A stretch of DNA of 20,095 bases from Vicinamibacteria bacterium (GCA_025938035.1 JAICQE010000068.1:1-20095), one strand, 5' to 3'. Shown: positions 1 to 7,202, counted from the stretch's first letter. Notes: a model not told the origin generated them from the letters alone. Made by a program: numbers and translations.

Positions 1-1
1 T

Positions 2-661
2 CAGGTCGGCCCGCGCGAAATCGTGAAAGAGGTCGTCAAGATCGTCGAGACGCCGAAGCGGCGGAAGCTGCCGGACGAGCGCAACTCGATCACGCACAAG
101 TTCGACATCGCCGGCCATGAGGGCTACATCACCGTCGGCCTCTTCGACGATGGGACGCCGGGCGAGATCTTCCTGACGATGGCGAAGGAGGGCTCGACGA
201 TTTCGGGCTTCGCCGACGCGTTCGCGCAGGCGATCTCCTACGCGCTGCAGTACGGGGTGCCGCTGCAGGTGCTGGTCGACAAGTTCAGCCACGCGCGGTT
301 CGAGCCGTCGGGGATGACGAAGAACCCCGAGATCCGCTTCGCGAAATCGATCGTGGACTACATCTTCCGGTGGCTGGCGACGAAGTTCCTGTCGCCGGAG
401 GCACAGTTCCATGTCGGCGTGAACGTCAAAGAACAGCCTGTGGAGAAGGTCGAGAAGCCGGTAGAGGCCGACGTTCACGTCGGTCTTGCAGCAGCCAACC
501 GCAAGGAAACCGCTGCCGCGCCGAAACCCAAGTCCGCTGAATTCGCCGCGATGCGGAATCAGGAGGACGCGCCGCCGTGCAGCACGTGCGGGTCGATCAT
601 GATCCGCAGCGGCAGCTGCTACAAGTGCGCGAACTGCGGGACGACTTCGGGTTGCGCCTAG
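2..661 (+). CDS. nrdJ: Class II (adenosylcobalamin-dependent) ribonucleotide reductase, C-terminal part
   Basis: The frame is open to the left edge, so the gene is cut by the window and the GTG at 23 is an internal codon. The visible part begins with the distal portion of the catalytic barrel, including GYITVGLFDDGTPGEIF and ISYALQYGVPLQVLVDKF, which are typical of vitamin B12-dependent reductases. A variable linker rich in Val, Glu, Lys and Ala follows. The end is a cysteine-rich tail (CSTCGS, CYKCANCG, then GC near the end) that fits the C-terminal zinc-ribbon/redox cysteines of NrdJ. The enzyme reduces ribonucleotides to deoxyribonucleotides in the cytoplasm, independently of oxygen. The product call is based on the tail plus the preceding domain; no catalytic-centre residues lie in the window. 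Confidence 0.9.
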   Translation, partial: QVGPREIVKEVVKIVETPKRRKLPDERNSITHKFDIAGHEGYITVGLFDDGTPGEIFLTMAKEGSTISGFADAFAQAISYALQYGVPLQVLVDKFSHARFEPSGMTKNPEIRFAKSIVDYIFRWLATKFLSPEAQFHVGVNVKEQPVEKVEKPVEADVHVGLAAANRKETAAAPKPKSAEFAAMRNQEDAPPCSTCGSIMIRSGSCYKCANCGTTSGCA

Positions 662-717
662 CGGCGCAACTGGAAGGCGCAGAAATCAGGCCTGAGGCCT
701 AAGGGCTGCCAGGGATC

Positions 718-748
718 AGGGCACGAAGGATTCGGATCCTCGTGCCCT
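718..748 (+). terminator. Hairpin after nrdJ, candidate terminator
   Basis: Arms AGGGCACGA-A-GGAT and ATCCTCGTGCCCT pair over 13 bp with one bulged A and a TCGG tetraloop. It lies 57 nt past the nrdJ stop. There is no real T-run after the stem (only TTG), so intrinsic termination would be weak. It is followed by the GNAT gene start at 830, so it separates two transcription units. Confidence 0.55.
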
Positions 749-829
749 TGCATGGCCGGAGAACGTCACTACGCCTCGCGCAGCGCTTTGCTGAACACTC
801 GACGTGATCAAGTCGGGAAAAGCAATGGT

Positions 830-1327
830 GTGATTGAAATCCGCGAAGAGAGTCCGGATGACATCGCGGCTATTCGCGAGGTGAACCGCCTCGCGTTTGG
901 TCAAGGCCTGGAAGGCCAAGTCGTCGACGCGCTGAGGGCAAACGGCGGTGTCCTGCTGTCGCTCGTCGCGGTCTCGGACGGCAAGATCGTCGGACATATT
1001 CTCTACAGTCCTGCCGTTGTCGGCGCATTCCGGGGCGCCGCGCTGGGGCCGATGGCGGTGCTGCCGGATTACCAGCGGCAGGGCCTAGGTAGCCAGCTCG
1101 TCACGACCGGGAACCGACGGATTGGCGAAGCCGGCCATCCCTTCGTCATCGTCCTCGGACATCCGCAGTTCTATCCGCGCTTCGGGTTCACACCCGCCAG
1201 CGCGCGGAGCATCAGATGTCAGTGGGACGTCCCCGACGACGTATTCATGGTGCTGATACTCGATTCGACGAAGACCGAAGGGATGACCGGATTGGCGCAA
1301 TACCGATCGGAATTCTCCATGGTGTGA
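830..1327 (+). CDS. GNAT family N-acetyltransferase (YhbS-like)
   Basis: This 165-residue protein has the GNAT fold signature: an N-terminal beta strand (VIEIREESPDDIAAIREVN), the beta4 segment AALGPMAVLPDYQRQGLG with the acetyl-CoA pyrophosphate loop Q-R-Q-G-L-G, and the C-terminal GHPQFYPRFGFTPA segment typical of YhbS-type acetyltransferases. GTG at 830 is preferred because it begins the conserved first strand; an ATG 78 nt further upstream would add residues that match nothing and would run through the end of the upstream hairpin region. It transfers an acetyl group from acetyl-CoA, but the substrate cannot be told from sequence. It stands alone between a hairpin and the lipid operon. No strong Shine-Dalgarno is visible (GGGAAA 8-13 nt upstream at best). 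Confidence 0.85.
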   Translation: MIEIREESPDDIAAIREVNRLAFGQGLEGQVVDALRANGGVLLSLVAVSDGKIVGHILYSPAVVGAFRGAALGPMAVLPDYQRQGLGSQLVTTGNRRIGEAGHPFVIVLGHPQFYPRFGFTPASARSIRCQWDVPDDVFMVLILDSTKTEGMTGLAQYRSEFSMV

Positions 1328-1401
1328 CGTGAGCGTGTTGCTTTCAGCGTAATTCAGCGTCCCGTCAGGACTTCGCGCGGTCCGTTGGCCACGATCGCAT
1401 C

Positions 1402-2214
1402 ATGGCTTTGGGCACCGCAGTTCGCCGCCGCATCCTGCACATCTGCATCGCCGCGGGTCTCGCCACCGCCGGGTGTGCCGGTCAGATCCGCCCGGCGCTG
1501 ACGCCGACCCCGCGCTCCGAGGCACTGCTGATCCTGCCGGGCTTCGGCTACGGGCGCGGGGCCGAGCAGACGCTTCGCGGGCTCGCTCCCGAGGTTGCGG
1601 CGGCCGGTCTCGACCTCTACGTGCCGAGCTACATTTCCCGCGGCGGCCTCAACCGAAGCCGCGACCGCCTGCGCGACCTCATTCGTGAACAGCGGCTCGA
1701 GCGCTACGACCGGCTGCACGTCTTCGCGTTCATTGCCGGCGGCTGGAGCTTCAATCCACTGGCCCAGCAACCCGGCCTGCCAAATCTCGCAACGGTCGTC
1801 TACGACCGCAGTCCGCTGCAGGAACGCGCCGCACGCATTGCGACGGACGACCTCCACTTCCTCACCTGGATCCGCTACGGCACTCCGGTCTTCGACCTTG
1901 CCCGCACACCCTATCCGCCGTTTGCCGGGTCGGGTGTTCGCGTGGCGCTCCTCGTCGAGACCAGGCCGACGCCGTTCGTCCGCAAACGCGCAGCGGCGGC
2001 ACGGAAGTACGGACCATTCGAGTTCGACTGCGACAGCTTCGCGCAGCCCCACGACGATTGCGCGTTCGTCGACCTGAACCACGACCAGATGTATCGGCGG
2101 TTCGCCGACGTCCTGCCCGAAGTGCTGACCTTCATCCGGACCGGACGTTTCAGCAGCGCCGCGGTCCGCGAACCGCCGGCGACGGAACCGCTGGCAGACG
2201 AGGGAGCGCGCTGA
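1402..2214 (+). CDS. Lipoprotein with alpha/beta-hydrolase-like fold, no nucleophile serine
   Basis: A 270-residue protein, first gene of the phospholipid operon. The N-terminus has Arg residues, a hydrophobic stretch and a lipobox-like TAGC (Cys25), so it is probably a lipid-anchored exported protein. The body has the look of an alpha/beta hydrolase: the strand LLILPGFGYGRG (oxyanion region), a Tyr/Pro strand LDLYVPSY, and a strand-turn LHVFAFIAGGW at about residues 105-115, where the nucleophile elbow GxSxG should be. Here that turn reads FIAGG with no Ser, Cys or Asp. A late NHDQM could carry the His. It may therefore be a non-catalytic binder or use other residues. Its stop overlaps the next start (TGATG), which ties it to membrane lipid synthesis. 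Fold assignment is by pattern only. Confidence 0.6.
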   Translation: MALGTAVRRRILHICIAAGLATAGCAGQIRPALTPTPRSEALLILPGFGYGRGAEQTLRGLAPEVAAAGLDLYVPSYISRGGLNRSRDRLRDLIREQRLERYDRLHVFAFIAGGWSFNPLAQQPGLPNLATVVYDRSPLQERAARIATDDLHFLTWIRYGTPVFDLARTPYPPFAGSGVRVALLVETRPTPFVRKRAAAARKYGPFEFDCDSFAQPHDDCAFVDLNHDQMYRRFADVLPEVLTFIRTGRFSSAAVREPPATEPLADEGAR

Positions 2215-2903
2215 TGTCCACGAATTCGACCGCATACCCGTCCTTCGCCGGTGCTGCCATGGGCGAACGTCGTGCGCTGCGCACGAGGAACACGAGTTGG
2301 GCCAGGCTGCTCGCGCGACAGCTGGCACGCCTCGGCGTTCGCCCCAACGCTGTTTCGATTGCGAGCGTCGTCTTTGCGGCAGGCGCGGGTGTCTGTCTGG
2401 CTATGTCACCGGCCGCGAAGAGCGACCTGCGCGCCGTCCTGCTCCTCGCGGCTGCCGCACTGATTCAGCTGCGGCTGCTCTGCAACCTGCTCGACGGCAT
2501 GCTCGCGGTCGAGCACCGCCTCGCCACTCGCACCGGCGTCCTCTACAACGAGATTCCGGACCGCATCGCCGACGTCCTGGTGCTCGCAGGGGCCGGATAT
2601 GCGACGGCGAGCGAGCCGTGGGGCGCCGCGCTCGGCTGGACGGCCGCCGCTCTGGCGCTGTTCACGGCGTACATCCGCGTCTTCGGCGGGTCGCTCGGCA
2701 TGACGCAGAGCTTCGCCGGCCCGATGGCCAAGCAGCACCGCATGTTCGTCCTGACAGTCGCGGCGATGGCGTCCGCCATGGAGGCGTGGCTCTGGCTGCC
2801 GATGCGCGCCATGCTGCTCGGCCTCGTGGTCGTCGTCCTGGGCTCGATCGTCACGGCTGCCAGGCGCATCCACCGCATCGCCAGAGAACTGGAGTCGCGA
2901 TGA
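2214..2903 (+). CDS. CDP-alcohol phosphatidyltransferase, YnbA-like
   Basis: A 229-residue membrane protein with several hydrophobic helices (about residues 47-64, 73-90, 118-155 and 180-215). The family motif D-x2-D-G-x2-A-R-x8-G-x3-D-x3-D is recognisable at residues 91-116, but as N91-x2-D94-G95-x2-A98-V99-x8-G108-x3-N112-x3-D116. The first and third metal-binding Asp are Asn, and the Arg is Val. As I recall it, E. coli YnbA has the same two Asn substitutions (NALDGMLAR and LNETGD), which places this protein near YnbA rather than PgsA or PssA. The family joins a CDP-linked lipid to an alcohol acceptor at the inner membrane; the acceptor here is unknown. ATG 2214 overlaps the previous stop, and its own stop overlaps the next start, so translation is probably coupled. 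Confidence 0.82.
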   Translation: MSTNSTAYPSFAGAAMGERRALRTRNTSWARLLARQLARLGVRPNAVSIASVVFAAGAGVCLAMSPAAKSDLRAVLLLAAAALIQLRLLCNLLDGMLAVEHRLATRTGVLYNEIPDRIADVLVLAGAGYATASEPWGAALGWTAAALALFTAYIRVFGGSLGMTQSFAGPMAKQHRMFVLTVAAMASAMEAWLWLPMRAMLLGLVVVVLGSIVTAARRIHRIARELESR

Positions 2904-3523
2904 TCGCCACTGCCGTTTCCGGCGCTGTCCATTTGCTCAGTGGTCCTGGCGTGGAATGGCGCTGCGCGCCGAACTCGGACGCGCAGCGAATCTATTTCGC
3001 CAATCACGCCAGCCATCTCGACTTCGTCGTCATCTGGGCCGCACTGCCGCCGGAAGGTCGAAGGCTCGTGCGTCCTGTCGCCGACCGCCGCTACTGGGAA
3101 CACCACGCCGTCCGCCGCAGACTTGCGCGCCAGGTCTTCAACGCCATCCTGGTCGATCGCGGATGTGCGCCAGACGTGTCGCCGCAGGAAGCGGCACGTG
3201 CCACGACCACGCGCATCTGCGGGGGGATGGGCGATCGCCATTCGCTCATCCTCTTTCCAGAAGGCACGCGCAGTCTGACCGGCGAGATCGGCGCTTTCAA
3301 GAGCGGTCTGTATTTCCTGGCACGATGCCGTCCCGAAGTGGAGCTCGTCCCGGTGCATTTGTGGAATCTGCACCGCATCCTGCCGAAGGGCGAGTGGCTG
3401 CCGCTGCCGATGCTGAGCCGCGTCATCTTCGGCGCGCCTCTCACGCTTCGTCCTGGCGAGGAGAAAAGCGCGTTCCTCGAACGGGCTCGCGCGGCGGTCG
3501 TGGCGCTCGGAGACGCAGCATGA
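2900..3523 (+). CDS. Lysophospholipid acyltransferase (PlsC/LPLAT family)
   Basis: A 207-residue protein carrying the acyltransferase blocks in order: NHASHLD (residues 35-41, the catalytic H-x4-D), an Arg/Asp-containing block near 80-87, FPEGTRS (119-125, glycerol-phosphate binding), then FKSGLYFLA and the hydrophobic VPVHLWN strand with a following Pro. The family transfers an acyl chain from acyl-CoA or acyl-ACP to a lysophospholipid or related acceptor. It has no clear transmembrane helix and is shorter than typical PlsC (about 240 residues), so it is probably membrane-associated. It starts at ATG 2900, overlapping the phosphatidyltransferase stop by 4 nt (ATGA), and its stop overlaps the cdsA-like start in the same way. 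It is the member that distinguishes this cluster from the E. coli ynb operon as I remember it. Confidence 0.88.
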   Translation: MIATAVSGAVHLLSGPGVEWRCAPNSDAQRIYFANHASHLDFVVIWAALPPEGRRLVRPVADRRYWEHHAVRRRLARQVFNAILVDRGCAPDVSPQEAARATTTRICGGMGDRHSLILFPEGTRSLTGEIGAFKSGLYFLARCRPEVELVPVHLWNLHRILPKGEWLPLPMLSRVIFGAPLTLRPGEEKSAFLERARAAVVALGDAA

Positions 3524-4470
3524 CGACCCCGCTCGACCCGGGGCTGCTGATGCTCCTCGGCACGATCTTGATACTGCTCGTTGTCGCCTCGATTGCCGGA
3601 TGGGCGCTCGGCCGCATGGTGCGCAGCGACGCCGCACGGGCGACGATGGCGAACGTGAACGCGAGGATACGTGCCTGGTGGGTCATGGCCGGCGTGTTCG
3701 CGGCGACGCTCGCTGCCGGCTTTACGTGGTCGATCCTGCTGTTCGGGCTCGTCTCTTTTCTCGCGCTGCGGGAGTTCGTCACCATGGCGCCCACGCGTCC
3801 TGGCGATCATCGTCCGCTCGCGTGGTCGTTCTTCGTCGTGCTGCCGCTGCAGTTCGCGCTGGTGTGGGCCGGATGGTACGGCCTGTTCAGCATCCTCATT
3901 CCGGTCTACGTCTCGATCTTCGTGGCCGTGCGGGCGGTGATGGCCGGTGACACGCAGCGCTTCCTCGAACGCGCCGCAGTCACGCAGTGGGGCTTGACCA
4001 TCTGCGTCTACTTCGTGAGCTGTGTGCCGGCGCTGCTCACGCTGCGCATTCCCGGATTCGAGGGACAGAACGCCCGGCTGCTCTTCTTTCTCGTGTTCGT
4101 CGTGCAGCTGAGCGACGTGCTGCAGTACGTATGGGGCAAGGCGATCGGCCGCCGTCCGCTGGCCTCGTCCATCAGTCCGAACAAGACGTGGGAGGGGCTC
4201 GTCGGCGGAGTGCTGTGCGCTACCGCGGCGGGCACCGCGCTCTGGTGGGCCACGCCGTTCACGCCGGTCCAGGCCGCCGCGCTCGCGTTCACGATCGGCG
4301 TGATGGGATGCGCCGGCGGCCTGATCATGTCGGCGATCAAGCGCGATCGCGGGGTCAAGGACTACGGCACGCTCCTTCCCGGCCATGGCGGCATGCTCGA
4401 CCGGATCGACTCGCTCTGCTTTGCGGCGCCGGTGTTCTTCCATCTGACACGGTATTTCTTCGCGAGGTAA
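3520..4470 (+). CDS. Phosphatidate cytidylyltransferase family protein (CdsA/YnbB-like)
   Basis: A 316-residue polytopic membrane protein with about eight hydrophobic segments. The CdsA signature is near the C-terminus: S-A-I-K-R followed by VKDYGTLLPGHGGMLDRID, matching the S-x-x-K-R-x4-K-D-x-G-x2-L-P-G-H-G-G-x-x-D-R-x-D consensus. The conserved ISPNKTWEG block upstream also fits. CdsA enzymes make CDP-diacylglycerol from phosphatidate and CTP at the inner membrane. In this operon it would supply the CDP-activated lipid to the phosphatidyltransferase and use the acyltransferase product. ATG 3520 overlaps the acyltransferase stop (ATGA). It may be a second, specialised copy rather than the housekeeping cdsA; the window cannot tell. 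Confidence 0.9.
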   Translation: MTTPLDPGLLMLLGTILILLVVASIAGWALGRMVRSDAARATMANVNARIRAWWVMAGVFAATLAAGFTWSILLFGLVSFLALREFVTMAPTRPGDHRPLAWSFFVVLPLQFALVWAGWYGLFSILIPVYVSIFVAVRAVMAGDTQRFLERAAVTQWGLTICVYFVSCVPALLTLRIPGFEGQNARLLFFLVFVVQLSDVLQYVWGKAIGRRPLASSISPNKTWEGLVGGVLCATAAGTALWWATPFTPVQAAALAFTIGVMGCAGGLIMSAIKRDRGVKDYGTLLPGHGGMLDRIDSLCFAAPVFFHLTRYFFAR

Positions 4471-4476
4471 CGTTAG

Positions 4477-4492
4477 CTTCCGGCTTCGGAAG
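4477..4492 (+). terminator. Small hairpin after the phospholipid operon
   Basis: CTTCCG-GCTT-CGGAAG forms a 6-bp stem with a 4-nt loop, starting 7 nt after the stop codon. No T-run follows, so it is only a weak candidate for a terminator or an mRNA 3' end stabiliser. The rest of 4493-4621 shows nothing else recognisable. Confidence 0.3.
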
Positions 4493-4621
4493 GCCCTTCA
4501 CGGGTGCCGCATCGCTGGCCTTTCACGTTTCTGCCCGAAAGCCTCCGAACTAGCATCACGTAAAAGGCGTAGGGCAGTCCCGGCATCCGCGTCCGGCGTC
4601 TGAAGTACGGGAGCGAAGAGC

Positions 4622-5353
4622 GTGCCTATGGACGTGGCGATGTGCGTGCGGCTTTCCGCGGCGGCGGTCTTTGTCGGTTACGTCCTCACTGCGTCAACGG
4701 CCCACGCCTGCGACTGTTTCGGAGCCCCGACGTGCGCGAACCTGTGGAACGCCGGACTGGTGTTTGTCGGCCGGGTCGAGCGGATTGACACCCCATCTCC
4801 ACGCAACGAGGTGGCGACTCTCGTCGTCGAAGAGTGGTTGCGCGGCGCAGCCGTCAAGGACCGAGTGACGATTGTTTCCGAGGGGGTCGGCGTCGCCTGC
4901 ACCTACGACTTCAATGAGCAGCGCCGATATCTCGTATTTGCCTACCAAGCGCCCGACGGCGCCTGGAAGGCCCCCCTGTGTGGCGGTACGATGCCGCTGG
5001 AATCTGCGAGCAAAGTCCTCGATGAGATCAAGAGGGACCTGCGCTCTCGCCGGTCTGGCCGCGTTTCAGGGTCTGTCGCTTTCGATGAGAGACCTGGCGA
5101 ACTCATCTTCACCGGTCCTCCGATTCCGGCCGCCACGGTCTCGCTCCGTAACGAACAAAGAGTGCTGACGACGAAGACGAACGCGCGCGGCGAGTTCCAA
5201 TTTCCCCGAGTTCCGCCCGGCGCCTACTCCCTTTTTGCTGTGCTGCCGGCGGACGCTCAACAGGTGGCGCCGATACCGGTTCGTGTCGGTGCAAATGCCT
5301 GCATCACGCGGCACGTCTTTCCCGAGCGAGCGAACCAATCAGTCGTACCGTGA
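4622..5353 (+). CDS. Secreted TIMP/NTR-like protein with carboxypeptidase-regulatory-like domain
   Basis: A 243-residue protein with a signal peptide ending at TAHA, so the mature protein would begin with Cys30 in CDCF. A free N-terminal Cys-x-Cys is the hallmark of TIMP-like/NTR domains, and the text after it (LWNAGLVFVGRVE, then CTYDFNEQRRYLVFAY and a later CGGT) fits the OB-like fold with disulfides. Residues about 145-240 resemble a carboxypeptidase D regulatory-like (transthyretin-like) beta-sandwich: PIPAATVSLRNE, then NARGEFQFPRVPPGAYSLFA. Role unknown; likely extracytoplasmic. Start may be GTG 4622 (GGGAG 8 nt upstream) or ATG 4628 (GAAGAG 7 nt upstream); both give nearly the same protein. 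It stands alone between the lipid operon and another secreted protein. Confidence 0.7.
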   Translation: MPMDVAMCVRLSAAAVFVGYVLTASTAHACDCFGAPTCANLWNAGLVFVGRVERIDTPSPRNEVATLVVEEWLRGAAVKDRVTIVSEGVGVACTYDFNEQRRYLVFAYQAPDGAWKAPLCGGTMPLESASKVLDEIKRDLRSRRSGRVSGSVAFDERPGELIFTGPPIPAATVSLRNEQRVLTTKTNARGEFQFPRVPPGAYSLFAVLPADAQQVAPIPVRVGANACITRHVFPERANQSVVP

Positions 5354-5430
5354 GTTGACGAGTAAATGGCCGACGCTGTTTCATTCCGGGGCGTCTTGCG
5401 AATCTGGCAAGATGAACGCCGGGATTCAAG

Positions 5431-5859
5431 ATGACGCGGGCGTTCATGAGTCAGGCAGCACTGGTACTCGCCGCATGCTTGTCAACCGCACACGGTGTGG
5501 CCGCACAAACGTCATGGAAATGCCCCGACCAGCCGATCGAGCCGTGCGTCAAGCGTCACGGACGTCTTTCGAGCCAGAACGGCATCACGTTGACGGTCTG
5601 GATTATCGGCACGACGCGGAGAGTTGCCGTGGCAAACGACGTCGAATCGTTTCCACCAATTGTCCAGAAGTACTTGACGATGACATCGGACGATCACAGC
5701 TACGTCTTCGGAGACTTCGAGCTTTGTCTCACGCGTCCCGATGTCCCGGGCCACATCATGCACGCCTGCGTCGCGGGAGCGGAGAAGCTGGTGGTTCAAC
5801 CGCTCCGCCGGCGCGAGCCGCCATTTCGTCTGCTGTCGACGTGGCCATCTGACCGCTAG
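5431..5859 (+). CDS. Secreted hypothetical protein
   Basis: A 142-residue protein not recognised as a named family. A Sec signal peptide is clear (AALVLAACLSTAHGVAAQ), with cleavage expected after AAQ or VAA. The mature part has four Cys residues (CPDQPIEPC close together, then CLTRP and HACVAG), which could form two disulfides, and alternating hydrophobic strands suggesting a small beta protein. The start may instead be the in-frame ATG at 5446. Its stop TAG shares the palindrome CTAG with the stop of the convergent gene on the other strand, so the two coding regions overlap by 3-4 nt. Confidence 0.6.
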   Translation: MTRAFMSQAALVLAACLSTAHGVAAQTSWKCPDQPIEPCVKRHGRLSSQNGITLTVWIIGTTRRVAVANDVESFPPIVQKYLTMTSDDHSYVFGDFELCLTRPDVPGHIMHACVAGAEKLVVQPLRRREPPFRLLSTWPSDR

Positions 5860-6296
5860 AAATGGACGTACACAAGCACCCCTTGCCGATCCTTCCCAAC
5901 GAGTGGAGAGACTACGAGCCTTGATGTCGGCCCGGGCAATACATAGGGAAGTCTGCTGCTCTCGTGAGCACGATCGACCAACGCTCCGACAAGGGCACCG
6001 ACACCCGAAAGCAGCAAAGGGGCTCCCACTTTCGCTGAAGGGAGGACGTAGCCCTCTCCAGAGCCGGCGATTGCCAGGATACTCAGCGCCGCGCCGGCGC
6101 CTACGGCTGCTCCAATCAAAGCGCCATTAGCGAGGCCGTCCTTCTTTTGTGCTGCGCTGACTTGGGACCGCGCGAAGCTCTGGTTGTTACGTAGCCCGTC
6201 GGATGATCGGGCCATGACCTGAGCTTCAGCGATGGCGGGCCACAACACCATCGATGCCCCCACTCCAGTGAACCATCGTCGTATCGAACTGGTCAC
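5856..6296 (-). CDS. Exported glycine-rich membrane-associated hypothetical protein
   Basis: A 146-residue protein with a signal peptide (cleavage near AIAEA-QVMA). It is followed by a polar region and then two glycine-zipper-like hydrophobic segments, GALIGAAVGAGAALSILAIAG and LLLSGVGALVGALVD, with a basic/polar C-terminus. This pattern resembles small glycine-zipper proteins of the envelope, but no family is recognised. GTG at 6296 is supported by a GAGGAG Shine-Dalgarno 5 nt upstream on the minus strand (plus positions 6302-6307). It is convergent with the secreted protein at its left and divergent from the small peptide at 6402, so 6297-6389 is a shared upstream region. Confidence 0.6.
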   Translation of the reverse strand: MTSSIRRWFTGVGASMVLWPAIAEAQVMARSSDGLRNNQSFARSQVSAAQKKDGLANGALIGAAVGAGAALSILAIAGSGEGYVLPSAKVGAPLLLSGVGALVGALVDRAHESSRLPYVLPGPTSRLVVSPLVGKDRQGVLVYVHF

Positions 6297-6389
6297 GGCA
6301 TCTCCTCATCTCTCTGCCGAATGAATGCGTGAAATGAGAGGCAAGTGGCTCATGGATTGGCCGTGACCTGCCGCGTCCACCCTCCGATC

Positions 6390-6395
6390 TATCGT
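6390..6395 (+). promoter_or_regulatory. Possible leaderless -10 (TATCGT)
   Basis: TATCGT lies 6 nt before ATG 6402, the same spacing as four stronger examples in the window. It matches TATAAT at four of six positions. No Shine-Dalgarno precedes this ATG. No clear -35 is visible. Confidence 0.3.
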
Positions 6396-6401
6396 TAACT
6401 G

Positions 6402-6539
6402 ATGGAACTGAATGGATTAGTGGAACATGGCGGCTGGTTTGGCATCGCTATGGCCGTGATTGTGGCAATTGCCGTCGCGCTGATCAGACGCGGCGTGAAG
6501 CTGAAAATTGAAGCGGAAATCCCAGCATCAAAACGCTAG
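6402..6539 (+). CDS. Small single-span membrane protein (45 aa)
   Basis: A short open frame that would be missed by ordinary length cut-offs. It reads MELNGLVEHGGWFG, then a hydrophobic helix IAMAVIVAIAVALI, then a basic/charged tail RRGVKLKIEAEIPASKR. The layout (acidic or neutral N-terminus, one transmembrane helix, Arg-Arg at the cytoplasmic border) is that of a genuine small membrane protein. Its stop (TAG) is 2 nt before the GTG of the lipoprotein gene at 6542, which suggests one transcript and coupled translation. It lacks a Shine-Dalgarno, but has a possible -10 at 6390. No homolog is known to me. Confidence 0.5.
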   Translation: MELNGLVEHGGWFGIAMAVIVAIAVALIRRGVKLKIEAEIPASKR

Positions 6540-6541
6540 CT

Positions 6542-7150
6542 GTGCGACGCACTCACTCATTGCGTAACAGCTGGCGGCTCGTCCGGCGATCCGCGGTCGC
6601 GGCGGCGGTAGTGTCCCTTTTTGCTTGTAGTGCGCGAACGCCGCGCCCAGCCGAATCGGAGATCGCTCCAGCCGTTCCGCGACGGATTCACGCGGAAATC
6701 CGCGATTCGTCCGTTGACGCACTTCCGGATTACCGCGTGCTGGTCTCTCCCGATATCGTCTTTGCCATCGTCGACGTCGGCCCGGACGAAATCGTCTTCC
6801 GGCTGCGACATCGGCCGGGGTCATTCGAATCGGCAATCACGATGTTCACCATCGATCTCGACACCGATCAGAACGCATCAACTGGGTCCGAGAGCATCGA
6901 GTACTCCGTCTTCGTCTTTCCCGCCGGCGGAAAGGGCGCAGACGTGTCGCGAACGACGAGTACGGGGAATACGCTTGTTGGGACGGTTCCAGTCACCTTC
7001 GTCACCGACGGATGCGACGTGGCGATACCTCGCTCGCTCCTGAAAGACGAGGACGGCCGGTTCGACTTCCGCGTGCGCGTCTACGCGCAACCGGCATTGC
7101 CGCTCGTTCTTGATGTGCTCCCGGATAACGGCCTGGTGCGAATCCAATGA
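6542..7150 (+). CDS. Lipoprotein of unknown function
   Basis: A 202-residue protein with a type II signal peptide: Arg-rich start, hydrophobic AAAVVSLF and lipobox LFAC (Cys29). The mature part has alternating strands and an acidic, possibly Ca-binding stretch TIDLDTDQNASTGS, followed by IEYSVFVFPAGGKGADVS. This resembles the beta-sandwich layout seen in proteins with 'DxDxNxxTG' segments. Function cannot be given. GTG start, directly behind the 45-residue membrane peptide. The first two codons after GTG are Arg and the next basic residues fit an n-region, so this start is credible. Confidence 0.6.
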   Translation: MRRTHSLRNSWRLVRRSAVAAAVVSLFACSARTPRPAESEIAPAVPRRIHAEIRDSSVDALPDYRVLVSPDIVFAIVDVGPDEIVFRLRHRPGSFESAITMFTIDLDTDQNASTGSESIEYSVFVFPAGGKGADVSRTTSTGNTLVGTVPVTFVTDGCDVAIPRSLLKDEDGRFDFRVRVYAQPALPLVLDVLPDNGLVRIQ

Positions 7151-7202
7151 TGGTGCTCGCTGGCCAGATTCGCCTGGATTGGCGCACACTGATTGGTGCC
7201 GA

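Noticed and set aside
686..706. AGGCCT words and TCAGGCCTGA palindrome as a member of the 9-bp repeat family
   Set aside because: Unit length and sequence do not match TTGCCTGGG; it is a short local palindrome next to the nrdJ hairpin.
1354..2328. Long minus-strand open frame of 324 codons opposite the lipoprotein gene
   Set aside because: It is the antisense shadow of a GC-rich gene: Arg/Glu/Ala-heavy, no domain pattern, and it crosses the operon junction at 2214 with no own ribosome-binding site.
2543..4443. Two long minus-strand open frames (364 and 450 codons) opposite the lipid operon
   Set aside because: They read through three well-supported overlapping genes with family motifs and have random-looking, Arg/His-rich products.
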